A DNA stretch of 64,000 bases from Acidobacterium capsulatum ATCC 51196. GTDB lineage: Bacteria; Acidobacteriota; Terriglobia; Terriglobales; Acidobacteriaceae. The stretch covers positions 3,596,001-3,660,000 of the forward strand of contig NC_012483.1 of NCBI RefSeq assembly GCF_000022565.1, written 5' to 3'. Positions within the stretch are counted from its first letter, which is position 1, and every line of letters starts with the position of its first letter. The notes beneath the pieces are model-generated. The model had not been told where the DNA came from. It saw only the letters and a list, made by a program, of their open reading frames with translations, and did not search any database. This document shows, one piece after another, positions 43,388-52,332 of this stretch. A program made the position numbers and the translations under genes.

Positions 43388-43534
43388 GGGAGGGAGTCTC
43401 CGGCAGCAGAGAGTGAAGAGGATTTGCCTGAGAGTTTACATGGAAAGATGAGCGGCGCAAGAGCCGGGTGCGTCCACTTATGCAACAGGATGCGTTGCCA
43501 CCGGGCGCGGCTGCGATGGGATGATAAGAGGACG

Positions 43535-44698
43535 ATGAGAGACGTGAAGGGTTCTGCTGGGCGGAAAAAGAGGATCGCAGAGTGGAGTTTGCTGGCGGGG
43601 CTGCTGCTGGTTCTGGGTGGATGCGGGCAGTTTTTTCCGCCATTGACGAATAACAGCAGCTCGGGCGGTGGTAGTTCTACGGTGGGCAATTACTTGTATG
43701 TCGCCAATTCGGGCTCCGGGCTGGACAGCATTGCAGGGTTTTCACTGGCGAGCGGCAAGCTCTCGACGACTTCAGGGGTGACCTATACCGTTCCTTCGGC
43801 TCCATCCTGCGTGGCGGTGACGCCGAGTGACAGCTTTTTGTATGCGGGCTCTCCGGCGGGGGCGATCTATGTGTACACGATCAACAGCGATGGCTCGCTG
43901 ACGATTGGCAATAGCGGTTCACCTGTGGCGACTGGCGTATTGCCGGGCTGGCTGCGCGTGGATACGACAGGGAACTGGCTGATTGGGCTGGACTCGCTGA
44001 CGGGCGAGGCGTATGTCTTCAGCATCAATACCTCGACGGGAGCGTTGACGGCGGTATCCGGCTCGACGGTTGTGCTGCAGAGCACGGCAACCCACGGCAT
44101 GGCGCTGACGCCGAATGACGGCTACGTGTATGTGGCGCTGGGGACAGGCGGCGTGGAGACGCTGAGCTTCAACTCGTCAACGGGTGCGCTGGCGCAGGTG
44201 AATGGGCTGGTTTCGCCCAAGCAGAATCTGGATGGCGACAATGCGGTGGCGGTTTCGCCGAATGGAAGCTATCTGTTTGTGGGCGAGACGGGCATCAACG
44301 CGGTGCGGGTGTATTCGATTGGGACGGGCGGAGTGATCAATGAGATCTCCGGCTCGCCGTACAGCACGGGGCTGGGGCCGGATGCGATTCTGGTGGATGC
44401 GACGGGCTCGTATGTGTACGTGGCCAATGGCACGGACAACACGATCAGCGCGTTTTCGCTGGGGACGACGGGCGCGCTGACGCAAATCTCCGGCTCGCCG
44501 TTTGCGGCGGGCACGACTCCGTGGGCGATGGCGGAGGACAAGAGCGGAACTTATCTGGCGGTAGTGGATAAGGGCGGCAGTCCTGACTTGAAGGTGTACA
44601 GCTTCAGCACAACGACGCCTGGAGCGCTGGCGGCCTTTGCGACTTCGGCGACCGGGACTGATCCAACGACGGCGATTTCGATTGCGGCGACCGAGTGA
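43535..44698 (+). CDS. Beta-propeller (lactonase/YVTN-like) lipoprotein
   Basis: Exported lipoprotein of 387 aa. The signal ends in the lipobox LVLGGCG near residue 28-34, then a Ser/Gly/Asn linker. The body has repeats of the kind NYLYVANSGSGLDSIAGFSL, SYLFVGETGINAVRVYSIG and SYVYVANGTDNTISAFSLG, typical seven-bladed YVTN/6-phosphogluconolactonase-like propellers. AAGAGG lies just before the ATG at 43535; the same frame is open far upstream but that part is antisense to the CPBP gene. Function is unknown; acidobacteria carry many such propellers. Confidence 0.87.
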   Translation: MRDVKGSAGRKKRIAEWSLLAGLLLVLGGCGQFFPPLTNNSSSGGGSSTVGNYLYVANSGSGLDSIAGFSLASGKLSTTSGVTYTVPSAPSCVAVTPSDSFLYAGSPAGAIYVYTINSDGSLTIGNSGSPVATGVLPGWLRVDTTGNWLIGLDSLTGEAYVFSINTSTGALTAVSGSTVVLQSTATHGMALTPNDGYVYVALGTGGVETLSFNSSTGALAQVNGLVSPKQNLDGDNAVAVSPNGSYLFVGETGINAVRVYSIGTGGVINEISGSPYSTGLGPDAILVDATGSYVYVANGTDNTISAFSLGTTGALTQISGSPFAAGTTPWAMAEDKSGTYLAVVDKGGSPDLKVYSFSTTTPGALAAFATSATGTDPTTAISIAATE

Positions 44699-44706
44699 GG
44701 GTTGAT

Positions 44707-44729
44707 CCCACATCTCTGCGAGATGTGGG
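44707..44729 (+). terminator. CCCACATCTC hairpin behind the propeller gene
   Basis: Perfect 10-bp stem CCCACATCTC/GAGATGTGGG with loop TGC, eight bases after the stop codon. It is a member of the dispersed hairpin family and lacks a T run, so termination is only possible. Confidence 0.5.
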
Positions 44730-44751
44730 GGCTGTGATGGAGCTTCTCACA

Positions 44752-44867
44752 GGGGCTGAAGCCACTTTCTATTTGGGCTGGGATGGCACGGCTGAAGCCA
44801 TGCCCTGATACAAGAGGCTTCGATTGATTGGGCTTTTCACCCACATCTCTTTGAGATGTGGGGCACC
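44752..44867 (+). repeat. GGCTGAAGCC palindromes and 67-bp repeat, copy 2
   Basis: GGGGCTGAAGCC, then GGCACGGCT/AGCCATGCC, then the 67-bp repeat (44801-44867) that matches 12597-12663 with one difference and contains the CCCACATCTC hairpin (44840-44862). Here the repeat is uninterrupted and continues into GGCACCCGG, showing the empty-site form of the IS481 insertion. Confidence 0.87.
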
Positions 44868-44869
44868 CG

Positions 44870-44960
44870 GCTGGGATGGTGGGAGAAACTCCGAGCGTTG
44901 TTTGGTATGGAGAGATTGCCGGGATTCTTCGGCCAAAAGCGGGCCTCAGAATGACGCTCC
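44870..44960 (+). repeat. Dispersed composite repeat D, copy 5
   Basis: GGGATGGTGGGAGAAACTCC, GTTGTTTGG, GAGAGATTGCCGGGATTC and the hairpin centre with GGCC-AAAAGC-GGGCC, ending AGAATGACG. No gene lies between 44699 and 44997. Confidence 0.82.
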
Positions 44961-44997
44961 TTGGGCGGGCCGGAATGGGGATTGCGGGTTTTAGCGA

Positions 44998-46734
44998 TCA
45001 GGCGGATTTGCGGCGGAAGGCGGCCGAGGCGAGCGCGAGCAGTGTGAAGGCGCTGCAGGCGAAGGCGAAGAAGTCGCCGTGCCCGGTGTAGAAGGTAGTG
45101 CCGGACTCGAATCCGTAGCGGGCGGCGAGGCCGCCGAAGATGTGGCGCGGGATGGATTGGGTGACGCGCCCGTCGGGATCAATGACGCAGGTGAGGCCGT
45201 TGTTGGTGTCGAGCAGGAGCCAGCGGTGGTTTTCAATGGCCCGCATGCGCGCCATGTTCAGGTGCTGCCAGGGAGCGCTGGTGTCTCCGTACCAGGCGTC
45301 GTCAGAGATGTTGACGAAGACCTGCGCGCCATTTTTGGCGAAGAGGCGCACCTCATTGGAAAAAATGGATTCGTAGCAGATGAAGATGCCGTAGATGTGG
45401 CCGTGTTCACGGAAGACGACGCGCCGCCAGCCGTGGGTGAAGTCGCCGATCTGGTCAACGAGCGCGCTGGCCCAGAAGAAGAGGCGGCGGTAGGGCACGT
45501 ATTCGCCAAAGGGGACGAGGTGAATCTTGTCGTAGCGGCCAATGTGCTGGCCGTTGGGCGCGAAGACCGAGGCCGAGTTGTAGGTGGCGCTGGCCGGCTT
45601 GCCGTTGCGCAGGAAGTATTGCTGCGCGATGTCGCCGGCGATGACGCCGGCATCTTCGCTGCGGGCGAGCTGGCCCATGTCGGCGCGGAAAGAGGGGTCT
45701 TCATCGACAAAAGGCGAGGGCGCTTCGGGCCAGACGATCATGGTGGGGTGGGCCGGAGCGTTTGCGCAGTTGGGGATGACCTTGTGATGCGTGAGGCCGT
45801 AGACGCCGGGATAGTAGGGCGTGCAGGCGGTGTGGCTGGCGGCGGAGAAGCGCGTCATGTCCGCAAGCCAGGTGTTGTTTTGCGTGCGGGGCACGTTGGT
45901 GGTGCCGAGGTTGACCTGCAAGAGCAGCGCGGTGGCGGAGGTGGGTTGCGGGGCGGGCTGCATCCAACTGCCGACTTGCAGGATGCCGCAGAAGAGGATG
46001 GCCGTGGCGAGGAGCTTGATGGCCACACTTTGCGCGAAAGGCGCGCGCGAAGTATGGGGCACCCGATGTTGTTGTGACAGGAGAAATGCTGAGGCGAAGA
46101 GGGCGTTGCCGGTGACGAGGACGGCGGCGATGCCGTAGGTTCCGGCCCAGGGAGCGATGCGGGTGAGCCAGAAGTTATCGACCTGCGCGTAACCGAGCTG
46201 GTCCCAGGGCACGCGGGTGAGGTGATAGGCGAGCAGCTCGACGGCCGGCCATGCGATGGGCGCGAGGCAGAGCGCGGGAACGAGGCCGAAGCGGCGGCGG
46301 AAGACGGCGAGAATCCACGCAAAGAGGCCGAAGTAGAGGCCGAGCACGAGGCTGTAGAGAACCAGGATTCCAGCCGCGCCCGCAGCCGGGACACCGGCGT
46401 AGATGTGCATGGTGCGGTAGATCCAGTAGGAGTTGATTACGTACCAGGCGATGCCGCCGAGGTAGCCCACGAGAAAGCTGCGGCTCAAGTAGCGGCGCTG
46501 GATGGCGGCGCGCTCGCGCAGCACGGCCAGAAGCAGGGGAACGAGGGCGACAAAGGCGATGGCTCCGCGCCAGGGGCGCATGGGACCGGCGAGCGGGAAG
46601 CAGAGGTCAAGGAGGATTGCGGTCGAGAGCGTGAGTGCGATTTGTGCAGACCAGGCAGGGCCACGAAGCCGGGCGGCTGCGGCGGGCGGCTCAGCGAGTG
46701 TGCCGGAAGATGTTTCGGGGAGCGTGGTCGCCAC
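44998..46734 (-). CDS. lnt: Apolipoprotein N-acyltransferase
   Basis: Adds the third acyl chain to lipoproteins in the inner membrane. The product is 578 aa from a GTG at 46734 with GGAGAA upstream; an in-frame ATG at 46818 would overlap the small upstream gene. N-terminal membrane helices (about six, to residue 260) are followed by a nitrilase-fold domain with catalytic Glu in IVWPEAPSPF, Lys in YDKIHLVPFGEY and Cys in IFICYESIFSNE, and a last helix at the C terminus. In the linker DNA near 46054-46067 the repeat tail TGGGGCACCCG occurs within the coding sequence. Confidence 0.92.
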   Translation of the reverse strand: MATTLPETSSGTLAEPPAAAARLRGPAWSAQIALTLSTAILLDLCFPLAGPMRPWRGAIAFVALVPLLLAVLRERAAIQRRYLSRSFLVGYLGGIAWYVINSYWIYRTMHIYAGVPAAGAAGILVLYSLVLGLYFGLFAWILAVFRRRFGLVPALCLAPIAWPAVELLAYHLTRVPWDQLGYAQVDNFWLTRIAPWAGTYGIAAVLVTGNALFASAFLLSQQHRVPHTSRAPFAQSVAIKLLATAILFCGILQVGSWMQPAPQPTSATALLLQVNLGTTNVPRTQNNTWLADMTRFSAASHTACTPYYPGVYGLTHHKVIPNCANAPAHPTMIVWPEAPSPFVDEDPSFRADMGQLARSEDAGVIAGDIAQQYFLRNGKPASATYNSASVFAPNGQHIGRYDKIHLVPFGEYVPYRRLFFWASALVDQIGDFTHGWRRVVFREHGHIYGIFICYESIFSNEVRLFAKNGAQVFVNISDDAWYGDTSAPWQHLNMARMRAIENHRWLLLDTNNGLTCVIDPDGRVTQSIPRHIFGGLAARYGFESGTTFYTGHGDFFAFACSAFTLLALASAAFRRKSA

Positions 46735-46783
46735 GGTGCGAAAGATTCTCCTCGGAGAGATGCGGAGCGTTGCGGAATTGGCG

Positions 46784-46909
46784 TCAGTCGCCAAAGAGCT
46801 CGTGCAGGTCCTCGACAAAGCTGATGACGATCACGGCAGCCGATCCTGCCAGTCCCACAAAGAAGAGGAAGGTGAGGAAGTCGGCGGCGATCCGGATAAT
46901 TGCGTCCAC
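46784..46909 (-). CDS. 41-residue single-span membrane peptide
   Basis: A small open frame from GTG at 46909 to TGA at 46784, encoding an Asp/Arg-containing N terminus (VDAIIRIAADFL), one hydrophobic helix (about 11-31) and an acidic end (VEDLHELFGD). The hydrophobic-then-charged layout and the position 49 bp upstream of the lnt start suggest a real gene cotranscribed with lnt. No strong ribosome site is visible before the GTG. It is not a family I can name. Confidence 0.55.
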   Translation of the reverse strand: MDAIIRIAADFLTFLFFVGLAGSAAVIVISFVEDLHELFGD

Positions 46910-47094
46910 GACAGGATTGTATCGCGAGAGCGGGATGAGCGCTTTTGCGGGAAATGGGAATGCGCGCAGAATGTGGTTGTTACGAGGTTGTCACAAAGAT
47001 TGATTGACTGAGCCGCGAACTGCACATAAACTCTGCGATTGAGCGCCGGAGGGGCCTTGTAGACTCCTCCAAATTGCCGAGCCAGCCACTTTTG

Positions 47095-49464
47095 ATGCCT
47101 TCAGAACAGACCTATCACGCACCGCAGTCGAACCGAGTGAAGCTCGTAGTTGCTTCATCGGTGATGCTGACGTTCATTTCGTTCTGGCGGGCAGCCGCGG
47201 TGGTTTTGAACGATCTTGGGTCGTCGGCCTTTTATGCCGGCGGCATTGCCGAGGCAGCCATCGGCAAGTCCGCGCCGTGGTTCATTCTGGGCGTCATGCT
47301 TTTCTCGTTTGCGGTGCGAGCCGTTTACGTGGAGAGCTGCTCGATGTTTACGCGCGGCGGCGTTTACCGCGTGGTGAAAGAGGCGCTGGGCGGCACGTTT
47401 GCCAAGGTGAGCGTTTCGGCGCTCATGTTCGACTACATTCTGACGGGACCGATTTCGGGCGTGTCAGCGGGGCAGTACATTGTCGGCCTGCTGAATGAGC
47501 TGCTGCAGGTTTGCGCGCGGAATGGCTACCTGCCCGATACGCTGATGGACAGCCATCATGCGGCGATATTGCTGCCGGTGAATGGCGCCTCGGCAGTGCT
47601 GGCCATTGCGGTGACGGTGTACTACTGGTGGCTCAACATCAAGGGCATTGAGGAGTCGAGCGAGAAGGCCCTGAGCGTGATGAAGATCACGACGGTGATG
47701 GTCGTGATTCTGCTGGGGTGGGGCTTTTATACGGCGTGGGTGCGGCATGCATCGCTGCCGCCGTTTCCGACGCCGGAGAATCTGCATTTTTCGATGCCGG
47801 CGCTGGGCTTTTTGCAGGGCACCAAGCTGGCGAGCATGTTCGGGTTGTTCGGCATTCTGATGGCCTTTGGCCACTCGGTGCTGGCGATGAGCGGCGAAGA
47901 GACGCTGGCGCAGGTGAATCGCGAGATTGCGCACCCGAAGCTCAAGAATCTGAAGCGCGCCGCAATCGTGATTGCGATCTACAGCTTTGTCTTCACCGGC
48001 ATTGCTTCGCTGCTGGCGGTGATGATTATTCCGGACAGCGTGCGCGTGCCGGTCTATAACCAGAACCTGATTGCGGGCCTTGCGATGTACATGGTGGGGC
48101 CGCTGTCGCTGCGCATCATCTTCCGCATTTTTGTGGTGGTGGTCGGCTTCCTGATTCTGTCAGGCGCGATCAACGCCTCGATCATCGGCTCGACGGGCGT
48201 GCTGATGCGCGTGGCCGAAGATGGCGTGCTGACGGACTGGTTTCGGAAGCCGCACAAGCGCTTTGGCACCAGCTACCGCATTGTGAACCTGGTGACCGCG
48301 CTGCAGCTCTTCACGATTGTGGTCAGCGGCGGCAACATGGACATGCTGGGCGAGGCGTATGCGTTTGGCGTGATCTGGAGCTTCACGTTCAATTCGCTGG
48401 CCATGCTGGTGCTGCGCTGGAAGTACAAGGGCGAGCGCGGCTGGAAGGTTCCGGTGAATATTCGCATCGGCAAGATGGAACTGCCGGTGGGCTTGTTCAG
48501 CGTCTTTCTGGTGCTGCTGATGACGGCCACGGTGAATCTTTTCACCAAGACCGTGGCGACGGAAAGCGGCATTGCCTTTGCGGTTGTATTCTTTGTGATC
48601 TTCACCATCTCGGAGCGGCACAACTCCAAGCGCACGCTGGTGACCGAGCAGATGAAGGAGCACTTCCAACTGGAGCATGAGGAGAAGATCAGCCGCGAGG
48701 CGCTGGCGATTCGTCCGGGTGGCGTGCTGGCGACGATGCGCGATGCGTCGAATCCCTTTGCGCTGAAGTGGGTGCTTTCCCGCACGGATACCGAACAGCA
48801 GGATGTGGTGGTGCTGACGGCCCGCATGATGGGCGCGGGCGGTCCGGAGTATGTGGACGATCAGCTCTTCAGTGAATATGAGCAGATGCTGTTCACCAAG
48901 GCGGTGTCGGTCGCGGAGAGCTTTGGGAAGCATGTGTCGCTGCTGGTGGTTCCGGCAGGCGATATTTTTGCGGCACTGGTGCAGACGGCGAACAATCTGG
49001 AAGTAGATGCGCTGGTGAGCGGGCTTTCGCACCGGATGACGGCGCAGGAACAGGCGTTCCATGTGGGGCAGGCGTGGGAGAATCTGCCGGAGCCGAAGCG
49101 GCAGTTCACCTTTTATGTGATTTCATCGAATGGCGAGGCGCAGGCGTTCCATATTGGCCCGCATGCGCCGACTCTGCAGGCCGAAGATGTGCAACTGGTA
49201 CACCGGCTATGGTTGAACTTCAAGCGCGATCCGGAGATGGGAAACCTGCACCACCACGACATTGTGACGTATGCGCTGACGCGGCTGGCCGGTGAGTATG
49301 CGCGCGACAAGGAAGAGACGCTGAAGGGGCTGCGGCGGTTTGCGCACGACGGGGCGAAGAGTCCCACGCTGGGGCTGCCGGGCAGCCAGCGGCGCGATCC
49401 GAAGGATTATTCGATTCCCGCGCCGGGCATTGGCGGCGGGAATGTGGATGACATTGATGGGTAA
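47095..49464 (+). CDS. APC-superfamily amino-acid permease with cytoplasmic C-terminal domain
   Basis: A 789-aa transporter. About twelve membrane helices occupy residues 20-520, with the APC features of helix 1 (SVMLTFISFWRAAAVVLNDLGSS), the helix 3 region with FTRGGVYRVVKEALGG, and a later FGILMAFGHSVLAMSGEETLAQVNRE. After residue 520 follows a soluble domain of about 260 residues whose VLSRTDTEQQDVVVLTARMM and SLLVVPAGDIFAALVQTAN text suggests a universal-stress-like nucleotide fold, ending in a charged tail. Substrate unknown. I start at the ATG at 47095; an in-frame TTG is at 47074. Confidence 0.87.
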   Translation: MPSEQTYHAPQSNRVKLVVASSVMLTFISFWRAAAVVLNDLGSSAFYAGGIAEAAIGKSAPWFILGVMLFSFAVRAVYVESCSMFTRGGVYRVVKEALGGTFAKVSVSALMFDYILTGPISGVSAGQYIVGLLNELLQVCARNGYLPDTLMDSHHAAILLPVNGASAVLAIAVTVYYWWLNIKGIEESSEKALSVMKITTVMVVILLGWGFYTAWVRHASLPPFPTPENLHFSMPALGFLQGTKLASMFGLFGILMAFGHSVLAMSGEETLAQVNREIAHPKLKNLKRAAIVIAIYSFVFTGIASLLAVMIIPDSVRVPVYNQNLIAGLAMYMVGPLSLRIIFRIFVVVVGFLILSGAINASIIGSTGVLMRVAEDGVLTDWFRKPHKRFGTSYRIVNLVTALQLFTIVVSGGNMDMLGEAYAFGVIWSFTFNSLAMLVLRWKYKGERGWKVPVNIRIGKMELPVGLFSVFLVLLMTATVNLFTKTVATESGIAFAVVFFVIFTISERHNSKRTLVTEQMKEHFQLEHEEKISREALAIRPGGVLATMRDASNPFALKWVLSRTDTEQQDVVVLTARMMGAGGPEYVDDQLFSEYEQMLFTKAVSVAESFGKHVSLLVVPAGDIFAALVQTANNLEVDALVSGLSHRMTAQEQAFHVGQAWENLPEPKRQFTFYVISSNGEAQAFHIGPHAPTLQAEDVQLVHRLWLNFKRDPEMGNLHHHDIVTYALTRLAGEYARDKEETLKGLRRFAHDGAKSPTLGLPGSQRRDPKDYSIPAPGIGGGNVDDIDG

Positions 49465-49537
49465 CGGGGTGAAAGTCCCCAGTTGTCAGTCCGCAGTTGC
49501 GAGTGAGGCGGCAGTGGAAAGGAATTGAGGCAAAAGG

Positions 49538-49571
49538 CGAGGCGGGGAGAGATCCCCGCCTCGGTTTGTTT
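49538..49571 (+). terminator. Bidirectional terminator between APC permease and hydrolase
   Basis: CGAGGCGGGG (49538-49547) pairs with CCCCGCCTCG (49554-49563) over a 6-nt loop, followed by GTTTGTTTG. It lies between converging genes and can serve the plus-strand permease; the minus side has only a short A-rich flank (CAAAAGG). Confidence 0.78.
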
Positions 49572-49582
49572 GTGGACAGGAT

Positions 49583-50293
49583 TTAGTGAAGGGTGGTGCC
49601 GGGCTCGACTTTGTGCACGGCGACGCCGGCTCCGGCGAGGTGCTTCTCAAGCTCTTCAGGGCGGCCTACGAGCGGCGGCCAGGTGCCGAAGTGCAGCGGC
49701 AGCACTTCCTTGATGCCGAGGTATTTGACGGCCAGGGCGGCGGCTTTGGGGCCCATGGTGTAGTGGTCGCCGATGGGCAGCATGCCAAACTCCGGCGCGT
49801 AGAGATCGCGGATCAACTGCATGTCAGAGAACACGGTGGTATCGCCCGAGTGGTAGAGCACGGGGCCATTGTCGATGGTAAGGACGAAGCCGGTGGGCAC
49901 CCCGCCGTAGACGAATTTGTCGCCATCCTGAATGCCGGACGTGTGGCGCGCCTCAGTCTGCGTGACGGCTACGTCGGCGTGGCGGAAGGTGCCGCCGATG
50001 TTCATGCCGACGGTGTTTTCTGCTCCCTTGGACTGAAAAAAGGCGGCCAGTTCGAAGGTGGCGACGACTGGCGCGTTGTATTTCTTTGCCATGGGGAGAA
50101 CGTCAGCGGTGTGATCAAAGTGGCCGTGCGTGACGAGGATGAGGTCGATCTTCTCAGGGAACTTGTAGTCCCTGGGGAACTTGGGATTCTGCTCGATGAA
50201 GGGATCGATGAGGATGTTGGTTCCCTTGGGGGTGGTGACCAGGACGGTGGAATGACCGAGCCAGGTCACGGAGGCGCCTTTCAGGTTCGCCAT
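49583..50293 (-). CDS. UPF0173-type metallo-beta-lactamase-fold hydrolase
   Basis: A 236-aa metal-dependent hydrolase of unknown substrate, close to the UPF0173/YtkL group. Metal ligands are in VTHGHFDHTAD (HxHxDH), in EARHTSGI, in YHSGDTTVF and in LPLHFGTWP. The start at 50293 has AGGAGA four bases upstream; in-frame ATG at 50347 precedes that site and is rejected. It converges with the APC permease gene. Confidence 0.92.
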   Translation of the reverse strand: MANLKGASVTWLGHSTVLVTTPKGTNILIDPFIEQNPKFPRDYKFPEKIDLILVTHGHFDHTADVLPMAKKYNAPVVATFELAAFFQSKGAENTVGMNIGGTFRHADVAVTQTEARHTSGIQDGDKFVYGGVPTGFVLTIDNGPVLYHSGDTTVFSDMQLIRDLYAPEFGMLPIGDHYTMGPKAAALAVKYLGIKEVLPLHFGTWPPLVGRPEELEKHLAGAGVAVHKVEPGTTLH

Positions 50294-50500
50294 GGAATCT
50301 CCTAATTGGATTGAGTCTTCGAGTTTCCGCGAAATCGATCGCGACAATTACTTGAGATGCAGTGGCCAGCGGCCGGGCTTCGCATACAAATCATAGACTT
50401 TGCATGATTTTAGGTGTTGTCATCCGGCGGAAAGCCCGGCGGGCGGATTTTCATGAAATTGGCGGTTGACGGAGGGGCGGAGCGGGCGCATACTTTCGCC

Positions 50501-51697
50501 ATGAGCGAAGAAAAAGCGAAAATAAAGCCGGAATTGCACTCGATCTGGGAGCAGGAAAAGCCGCTGTTTCCAATTCTGCAGCCCGCGCCGCTCAAGGGGG
50601 TGGCACGGCTGGCGGCCGAGGCCGAGCCGGCGGGCGAAGGGCACGAGGTTCGCTTTCATGCGCTCCAGGCGCGGTCAATTCTGAACCGGTCGATCTCAAA
50701 ACGGCGGCTGCGGTTTGCGTGGAGCGTGAATCCTTATCGCGGGTGTGAATTTGCGTGCCGGTATTGCTATGCGCGCTACACGCACGAGTTTCTGGAGATG
50801 CGCGATCCGGCGCAGTTTGAGCGCGAAATTTATGTGAAGCAGCAGGCGGCATGGCTGCTGCGGCGGGATTTGCACCAGGTGAAGGCAGGCGAGGAGATTG
50901 CCATTGGCACGGCGACGGACCCCTACCAGCCGATGGAGCGGCGGATGGGCGTGACGCGCAGCCTGCTGGAGGTGCTGGCGGAGCATCGAGGGTATGAGAT
51001 CGGGATTGTGACGAAGTCTGCCCTGATTACACGCGACATTGATGTACTCAAGGAGGTGGCGCGGCACAACCGGCTGGTGCTGCATGTGACGATCACGACG
51101 CCAGAGGTGCATCTGGCGCGGATACTGGAGCCGCGCGCGCCGAGGCCGGATATCCGGTTTGAGACGGTGCGGCGGTTGCGAGAGGCGGGACTGATGGCAG
51201 GTATTTTGAATTCGCCGCTGCTGCCGGGCCTGACCGACAATGCAGCGGCACTGCATCGGATGGCGCTGCTGGCGAAGCAGGCGGACGCGAGCTTCTTTGT
51301 GGCGCAGCCGCTGTTTTTGAAGCCGTGCTCGAAGGCGACTTTTCTTGCGTTTATCGAGGAGCATTTTCCGGCGTTGCGGCCGGAGTATGCGCGCCGCTTT
51401 GACACGGCGGAGTTCGCGACGAAGGCCTACGGGGAGCGGATGCAGGCGCTGGTGCGCGCGGTGACGGAGAAGCACGGACTGAAGACGCGCCGGAGCGATG
51501 CTCTGCTGACGCGCACCCATTGGGCTGCGAATGAGGAGCAGAAGCCGGAGTTGCCGGTGCAGGGAGAGCTGTTTCCGGTGCCTGCGCCGCAGCCCTCAGC
51601 CGACGGCCTGCAAACCTTGGTGAGAAAGAAGATTGCGGAGGGTATGCATCCACAACTGTCACGGGGATTGGCACGCGGGCTGGCGCGCGGCGCCTAG
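50501..51697 (+). CDS. Radical SAM protein of the SplB-like/PA0069 type
   Basis: A 398-aa radical SAM enzyme of unknown reaction. The cluster motif is CEFACRYCYARYTHEF (CxxxCxxC), preceded by NPYRGC. The barrel region has GTATDPYQPMERRMGVTRSLLE and VTITTPEVHLARILEPRAPRP, text typical of the SplB-related group often annotated PA0069. The C terminus is basic with a GLARGLARGA end. Three in-frame starts (50414, 50453, 50501) are possible; none has a strong ribosome site, and 50501 (MSEEKAKIKPEL) is chosen for resemblance to the family length. Confidence 0.87.
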   Translation: MSEEKAKIKPELHSIWEQEKPLFPILQPAPLKGVARLAAEAEPAGEGHEVRFHALQARSILNRSISKRRLRFAWSVNPYRGCEFACRYCYARYTHEFLEMRDPAQFEREIYVKQQAAWLLRRDLHQVKAGEEIAIGTATDPYQPMERRMGVTRSLLEVLAEHRGYEIGIVTKSALITRDIDVLKEVARHNRLVLHVTITTPEVHLARILEPRAPRPDIRFETVRRLREAGLMAGILNSPLLPGLTDNAAALHRMALLAKQADASFFVAQPLFLKPCSKATFLAFIEEHFPALRPEYARRFDTAEFATKAYGERMQALVRAVTEKHGLKTRRSDALLTRTHWAANEEQKPELPVQGELFPVPAPQPSADGLQTLVRKKIAEGMHPQLSRGLARGLARGA

Positions 51698-51818
51698 GTC
51701 ATAACCGAAATGGTTACGGAGAGGTGGAGATTCACTGCGTTGCGGTTGCGATGGAGGGGAGCGCTTGCGTATATTTCGAGCAAAGCTCAATGCGGCAAAA
51801 CCATACAGGAGTGAGTGC

Positions 51819-52256
51819 ATGCCCCCAGGCGACGTAAGCGCGGTGATCGGGAAATCGGTCCAGATCAAGGGAGAGTTGCAAGGTAACGAAGATTTGCTGA
51901 TCGACGGGCAGGTGGATGGAACGATCACGCTGCATGAGAGCCGGCTGACGATTGGCCCTAACGCGCGGGTGAAGGCGAATGTTTCGGCGCGGGACATTGT
52001 GGTGATGGGCCTGCTGCAGGGCGATCTGCACGCCTCCGGGCGCATTGAGCTGCGTGCGGGATCACAGGTGGTGGGTGACTTGCGGGCCGGACGTCTCTCG
52101 ATCGAAGAGAATGCCTCATATTCGGGCAAGGTGGATCTGCTGCAATCGGGCAAAGAGGAAGCGCGCAGCGCTGCGGCCGCAGTGCAGAGTGCTGCTTCGC
52201 ATGCGCCGGTTTCGCCGGGAACCAGTCCGAGCCCAGCCACGAAGCCATTGTTTTAG
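51819..52256 (+). CDS. Bactofilin-type cytoskeletal protein
   Basis: A 145-aa polymer-forming protein. The bactofilin (CcmA) core, a right-handed beta helix, spans about 5-105 with IKGELQGNEDLLIDGQVDGTI, ARDIVVMGLLQGDLHASGRI and VVGDLRAGRLSIEENASYSG; the two ends are disordered and Pro/Ser/Ala-rich. AGGAG lies seven bases before the ATG at 51819; an in-frame TTG at 51765 is not used. Bactofilins scaffold cell shape or polar machinery. It precedes the methyltransferase-like gene by 76 bp. Confidence 0.92.
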   Translation: MPPGDVSAVIGKSVQIKGELQGNEDLLIDGQVDGTITLHESRLTIGPNARVKANVSARDIVVMGLLQGDLHASGRIELRAGSQVVGDLRAGRLSIEENASYSGKVDLLQSGKEEARSAAAAVQSAASHAPVSPGTSPSPATKPLF

Positions 52257-52332
52257 TGTGACGCGAAGCGCCCGCGCGGCGGCGTGCTGCCGCCGGAGTG
52301 TCTTTGCCGCAGCCTGAGGAACAACGACCATT

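Noticed and set aside
42641-43534. N-terminal extension of the propeller lipoprotein to 685 codons
   Set aside because: The extra part is antisense to the CPBP protease gene and precedes a good signal peptide with its own ribosome site at 43535.
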